NCBI GenBank assembly: GCA_940671915.1
Contig: CALNVZ010002100.1
Span: 6,261,861-6,325,860, forward strand
Origin: Paracentrotus lividus
Taxonomy: Eukaryota; Echinodermata; Echinoidea; Camarodonta; Echinidae
DNA: 64,000 nt
Direction: 5' to 3'
The translations under genes and the position numbers were made by a program. The notes beneath the pieces were generated by a model that saw only the letters and a program-made list of their open reading frames with translations, did no database searches and had not been told where the DNA came from. Shown in pieces: positions 51,801-57,800 of this stretch; position 1 is the first letter of the stretch, and each line of letters begins with the position of its first letter.

Positions 51801-54800
51801 TACTCATGCACACCTGGGTGGGGAGAAGCAGTGGAAATAAAATGTCTTGCTCAAGGAACCTAAGTGCTATGCCAGGAATTATATGTCAATATAAAATGTA
51901 AATGTGATTCATCATATCAAAATTAGACACAAGATGCCAGCAAAGAATCAAGGATTCCAGCAAAATGATCAAATTTTAATTACTTTCCCTTTGTTATTTT
52001 TACTCTTTTTTTTTTTTTTTTTTTTTACAGAGCACAGATAAAACATTGAAAATTTAGGAAATCATAACATATTTTCCCCAAAATTCGACATCTTTTTATT
52101 ATTTTGTCGAATTCCTTGACTCTGCTTGGCGGCCTTTGCGACTCGTCTCTCATTTTGATAATGATGAATCACAAATGGTAAAAAACTTTCATGCTTGCTG
52201 TAATCTGTGCATGATTTAAAGTAAGAATTTAGAATTAAGGATTTAAATTTGCTGAAATGATTATGCCTTATGATTTAGGAGAGAGTATGGATGATGACTT
52301 GGATGGCGACATTCCTATGGTACCAGCTAGGACGGCTCAGTCATATCAATTAGTAGATGGTAAATATCAGAAGCATAAAGGTAGTATCTCACTTCCCGGA
52401 GACGTCAGTGCAACGCGGACTTTCAGTTATGTCTCCGATAATTTTTGCATCACACAGGGATCTCTGAGACGTCTCAACCGAGACAGAAAAAAAATTAATG
52501 ACTGAAGCCTGTTTGATTTTCCTGATTCAGGAGACGTCTCTAAGACAACGCGGAGATGCAGGAGACGTCTCTGCGACAGTCTCAAAACCGTCTTAAATCA
52601 GTCTCAAATATGTTCCAAACTAGTCTCAAATCCATCTCATGGCAAGTGAGATACCACCATTAGTGCTTGTACGACATAAATGTAAATGTGTATGGTATGC
52701 GGTCAATCTAACCACTTACTAACTTCAGCCCAAGGGTATTTTACCACGTCATTTGTAAAGTTACGCATGACTTTAAGAATAACTGGTGATCAGGCCTTGT
52801 GCTAAATGATTAAGAATTTAATTTGTATAGCACCCAAGAACATGTTCCCGTCAATTGAAATGTTATTCATAATTTGGTGAAACACCCCTGGACTAAATGC
52901 AATACTTAAAGGCGGTTTTCACGGGGCACGTAATCGATTGCAAATGTCAAATCCAACAATCGTTTTTTTTAAGAGCCGAAAGATTTTATGCGGCAAAAGC
53001 TTTTGCCTCATAAAAAACAATTGTTGGATTTTTTGTTCTTGTGCCCTGTGAAAGCCCCTTTTACTCTCATCCTACAATGAAACCCTATTGCAACCCTAAC
53101 CCTACATCTTAAATGAAATGAAGCCTAGAGCAATTGTCACTGGAGTAAATGCTGGCACATTAATTTTGTATAATTGAAGGTTGATTAGGGTAAGCTTTTT
53201 AAAAATATCTAGCCATAGAGCTCAAGTCTTTTCTTGCTCTCGCTCACTTTATGAACATCGCTTTCACCAAGTTCTGTCTCACCTATGGTCTTGGAAACAT
53301 GCCATAGTTTAAAGATTAGGGTTTAATTCTCCTTTTTACAGAAGAAAAAGGGAGGAAGTAACTCCTCTATTGAGAACATCTAATGATATTTAAAGATCAG
53401 TAAGGTTTGTAGGGAAAACATAAATAAAAGTACACTTGTCTGTCTTTGACTAACAATTTGGGGTGTGTTGTTCATGCCCATTATTATCTGTAAATTTCAA
53501 TCCTAATGCCCGTTATCTGTAAAATCTAATCCTAGTCTTAGAATACAGAGAAAATGGCTCCAATTATTAGTTTCCATCCCAGAAGTGTAATAAGTGAAGT
53601 GCAAATCTCATGTTTGATTTAGTTTTTTATTTTGATTTCAGATGGAGAGAAAGAGAAAGATGAGAAGGCCTCAGTGGCTGGGTGAGTATTACATTCTACT
53701 CTCATTACAACAAGGTCCAAGGACCAACCTAGCTACCTAGTTGTAACAAAATAAATTTATATTTTGACAAATTGCCTCGTAGATACATGTGCAAATGTTT
53801 GAACTGGAGCCTAAAGGAGTTGCTTGATCATTTAACAATATCTTGTTTTATCTGTGCTTGTGTAGATCTAATTAGTGTAACACTGACTAATGAAAATAGA
53901 TGTATACACTTTCTATAATCAATATACCGAGTGAGTCAAAAAAAACTTTACACCTAGAAAAATGCCAATAAAAAGAAAACCAATTTATAAACCCCAAATT
54001 ATTTTACATATTCTAAAAGAGTAACTCCTCCCGCATCTTCTGGTACCATTTTTGTGTGGTATGTGTTTACGCTTGGATGAACACAAAGCATTGTTTGCAA
54101 ACATGTCATTTTCGAATTGTGCCGGAATGGGAGTAAAATCAAAACAACAAAAAGCTAGAGAAAGGCAACTTCATCCTGATTAAAATAGCATAACTTTTAA
54201 CAAGATATCTTCCGCTTAATAGCTTGACAGGGGTGTTGTTACACATATTGACTACATTTGTATGAAATTAGATTGACTCGTGAAGTAATGCAGAATGAGT
54301 ACACATTAAAGAGCAAATTGCCACTGACAGACCTAAAAAGGGCTCCCAATACTTTTGAAAAGTGATTATTTGTCTTTGACGTGTGCTCACTTATGCCTGA
54401 CATTACATATCTATCTCATTTTCATACAAAAATGTAGTCAATATGTGTACCAACATCCCTGCCAAGTTATTGAGCGGAAGACATTTCGTTAAAAAGTTAT
54501 GCTATTTAATCAGGATGAAGTTGCCTTTTCTCTAGCTTTTTGTTTTTGATTTTACTCCCATTCTGGCACAATTCGAAATTGACATGTTTGCAAACAATGC
54601 CTCGTGTTCATCCAAGCGTTAAGACATACCAGACGAAAATGGTACCAGAAGATGCGGAAGGAGGGTTACTCTTTTAGAATATGTAAAATAATTTAGGGTT
54701 ATAATTGGTTTTCTTTTATTGACATTTTCTAGGTGTAAAGTTTTTTTTTACTCACTCGGTACAGTGTAGCATGTGTACATCTTTTAGATATTCATGTAGC

Positions 54801-57800
54801 TCCAATTTTCTATTTTCTTTTCAATCTGCAACATTTTTTAAATTATCTTTTTTTATCAGTTTAGCTTTTTAAAGTCATTCAGGAAATTTTGGCTGGAAGG
54901 GTTTTATCCTGAATGAACCAAATCAAATGGAATAAAATCAATACCACCATTGGTGTGAATATTTCCTAGCTTTAATTTTAAATTGTATTATTTTCCCCTG
55001 CATTTGGTATAATGTACCACATGTACATGAATTGCTGAAGCCTTTCATGTTTTTTTTTAGAAGCGCTAAAAATAAAATCTTGGCGTAAGTATTCATATTT
55101 TAAATGACAGGCTTGTAAAAACTAGAACCGACAAAAACATGTTCATTTAAGTTTTTAGATATGTTCATTGTAAGATTTGAAAAGTCATGTGCTTTACAAT
55201 TTTTACACCATTTAATTTTGCATCATTTCATACTGCCTTAACATTAATACTGGTTTCTATGACATTGATGTGATTGTCTGTTTGTTTTACCTCACAGGAA
55301 GATGAACAAAGTGAAGGCTAAATTGGCAACCTCTAGAGATATCATCGGAGAGAAACAAGGCAAAATAGTCACCAATACCAAAGGATTCTTCAAAAAAGTA
55401 AGTAGACCATCAAAATGGTCAGATGCTAATTATGATCATGATTACATTTAATGGAATTGCAATATCTAGGTATTGAAGCCCTTTCCTTTAGTCGATAAAT
55501 CATTTTCTGTTTTTAATTCAATGAGAATTTGGTTTATATACCCTGGTCGGTCACTTCAATTTTGACAATTGCTCTCCAAGCAGGTTCTACATAACATGTT
55601 GCAATTACCCTTCTCCATTCAAGAAATTGAGTTCCTTACCAGGAGGCAGAGCTACTCTTTTGTTAGTCTTTGATACAACCCGACCAGGGATTGAATCCAA
55701 AAACTCTCATTCATGAGGCAGGCATTGTAACCAATTGAGCCAACACGTCTGGTTGATTGAAAACAGTGTAGTACGTTTATTGTTCAAATACTCTATAAAT
55801 TATCACTTATACTCAACCAAAGGGACATAAAACATTAGATGAGTTTGATTCTTGAGTACAGTGTGCCAGGGTAGCAAAATATTTCACTTACTTTCATAAA
55901 TTGTTTGAAATTTGTTCAAATTGTCTTGTTTTCCCACCAGATATTTGGTTAATCATTCGTACCCTTTCAGTATTATGACTTTTAAAAAAAAATTTTTTTT
56001 TACTATAAGTACATGGTGATTACATTCAGGTCTTCTGTTAACTAAATTACTTTGAATCAGATTAGTATTATATTTTTAGCGAAACAAGCCAAAACCTCTT
56101 GCACTTGGGGACTAACATGAATGAAAAAAAGCATTTTTAAAAAAGTGTGTAACATCCTGTATACAATTTTGGTTACCGGTACCGTAATCAAATAAGGTAT
56201 GTCAGGTATCATACATAGATGCCTGAAATTTGACAACAAAGTACAAATCTCCTAAATAAATCGTCAAGCCAATTTGTAATCATGCAAGTTTCATTTTACA
56301 CAACAGGGTTCCGTTCTACAGTGCTTTAAATAATATTTTTGTTTTCCATATTACTTTTGTTCACCTTTTCTTTCAGTTTGGAGGAGCTTTTAAACCTGAG
56401 ACCGGTCATACTGCTCAATCCCACGAACCTGATACACCTAAACCATCAAATATCAATGATTTATTAGGTATGTAATACATAAAGTTCCAATGCTTTCATG
56501 ATTACAAGCATATATGTGATTCATTCAAATGAGACACAAGTCGCCGAGCAACAACCATTTAGTGCAGAGGATATCAGCAAAATAATGAAGCATTTCAAAT
56601 TTTGGGGAAAATATTTCTTTTATGTTCTAAATGTTCATTAGTGGCGGATCCAGGCAGGGGCACAGGGAACGCGCCCCCCCCCCCCTGTATAATTTGAAAA
56701 CTACTCATCAACTGTACATGTTTAAAACCAGACATTTTTTGGCTGTGTCCCCCATTTTTTTCAAACTTTCGGGATGCTCCCCCCATATTTCAAAATCTTG
56801 GATCCGCCACTCTTCATGTTTCATCTGTGGTCTGTAAAAATGTTGAGTAAAAAAAGTAAGGCAAAGTATTTAAAGATTGATCGTTTTGCCGATATCATCG
56901 ACTCTTTCCTCAGCGACTTGTGTCTCATTTTGATAGGATGGATCACAAATATCACAAATATGATTTCATAGAAATATTTTCATTCATAGTTTTTATTTTT
57001 GTTTTTGTCATTAACAACGTCTTTAGAAACATGATTCATTTGTACTTTAGAATGCATGAGCTCATTGTTGAAGAATTAACGAGGACCTTTCTCCAAAACT
57101 AATGGTTTTAATTGCTTATGGCACAAAAAGGCTGAAGAAATAATAAATTTCATGAAACCTTTCATATCATATCTAGATCACATGCTAATGAACTCGCACT
57201 CATTTTCTAACCATTTTTGCTCTACAATAATTAGATTTATAATTTTAATCTTTCTTTGGATTGTGCCTTAAAACAATTATTGTGTATAATAAATGAAAAC
57301 TGACAAGTAAACTTGATAGAGTAGCACATTTCTGAACAATGAGGATTAGTTCTGGAATAATTCATTCTTCAGCATTGTATTATAATAATATATTTATTCA
57401 TTTTTTTAAATACTTTTTTTACCCTTTCCAAAACTTGTCAGGATTGAAAGGAAGCATGAAAATGCATTCTAATTATTTATTTTCAATTCACTAACCACTT
57501 ATTGTGATTTCTAGTGCATTTTGTTTTCTTCTGTTCTGCTTTATTGCACAGTTTTCTATCTTTTTTTTCACACAATGCTTTTGACAGAGAAAACGTTGTT
57601 AGATTACAAACCAGCATACAAAGAGGGTCCCGTTGGCTACAAAGAACAAGATATTGGTAAGTTACTGCTTGAATGCACTCATCTAGTTAACATACATAGA
57701 CACATGATAGGTAAATTGCCATTTGGTCTAAACCCACTTTTACTAATGTCCATTTGGTCTCATTCCACATGGTCTAATTCCATTTCATTTATAACCAGTT

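Larger units (their letters stand above)
52360..53641 (+). other. Intron 12
   Basis: Contains MITEs at 52377-52662 and 52908-53061 and the CCCTAACCC-type repeat at 53080-53150. The rest (53160-53640) shows nothing recognised. Confidence 0.82.
53682..55297 (+). other. Intron 13
   Basis: Holds the foldback at 53927-54759 and a candidate microexon at 55061-55084. The rest is AT-rich. Confidence 0.82.
56468..57587 (+). other. Intron 15
   Basis: Contains family F MITE copy 3 (56513-56947) with a second MITE nested at 56640-56811. The rest is AT-rich and unremarkable. Confidence 0.83.

Noticed and set aside
55672..55750. Functional tRNA gene on the - strand
   Set aside because: Box-like sequences are present, but the acceptor and anticodon stems do not pair; better explained as a SINE head.
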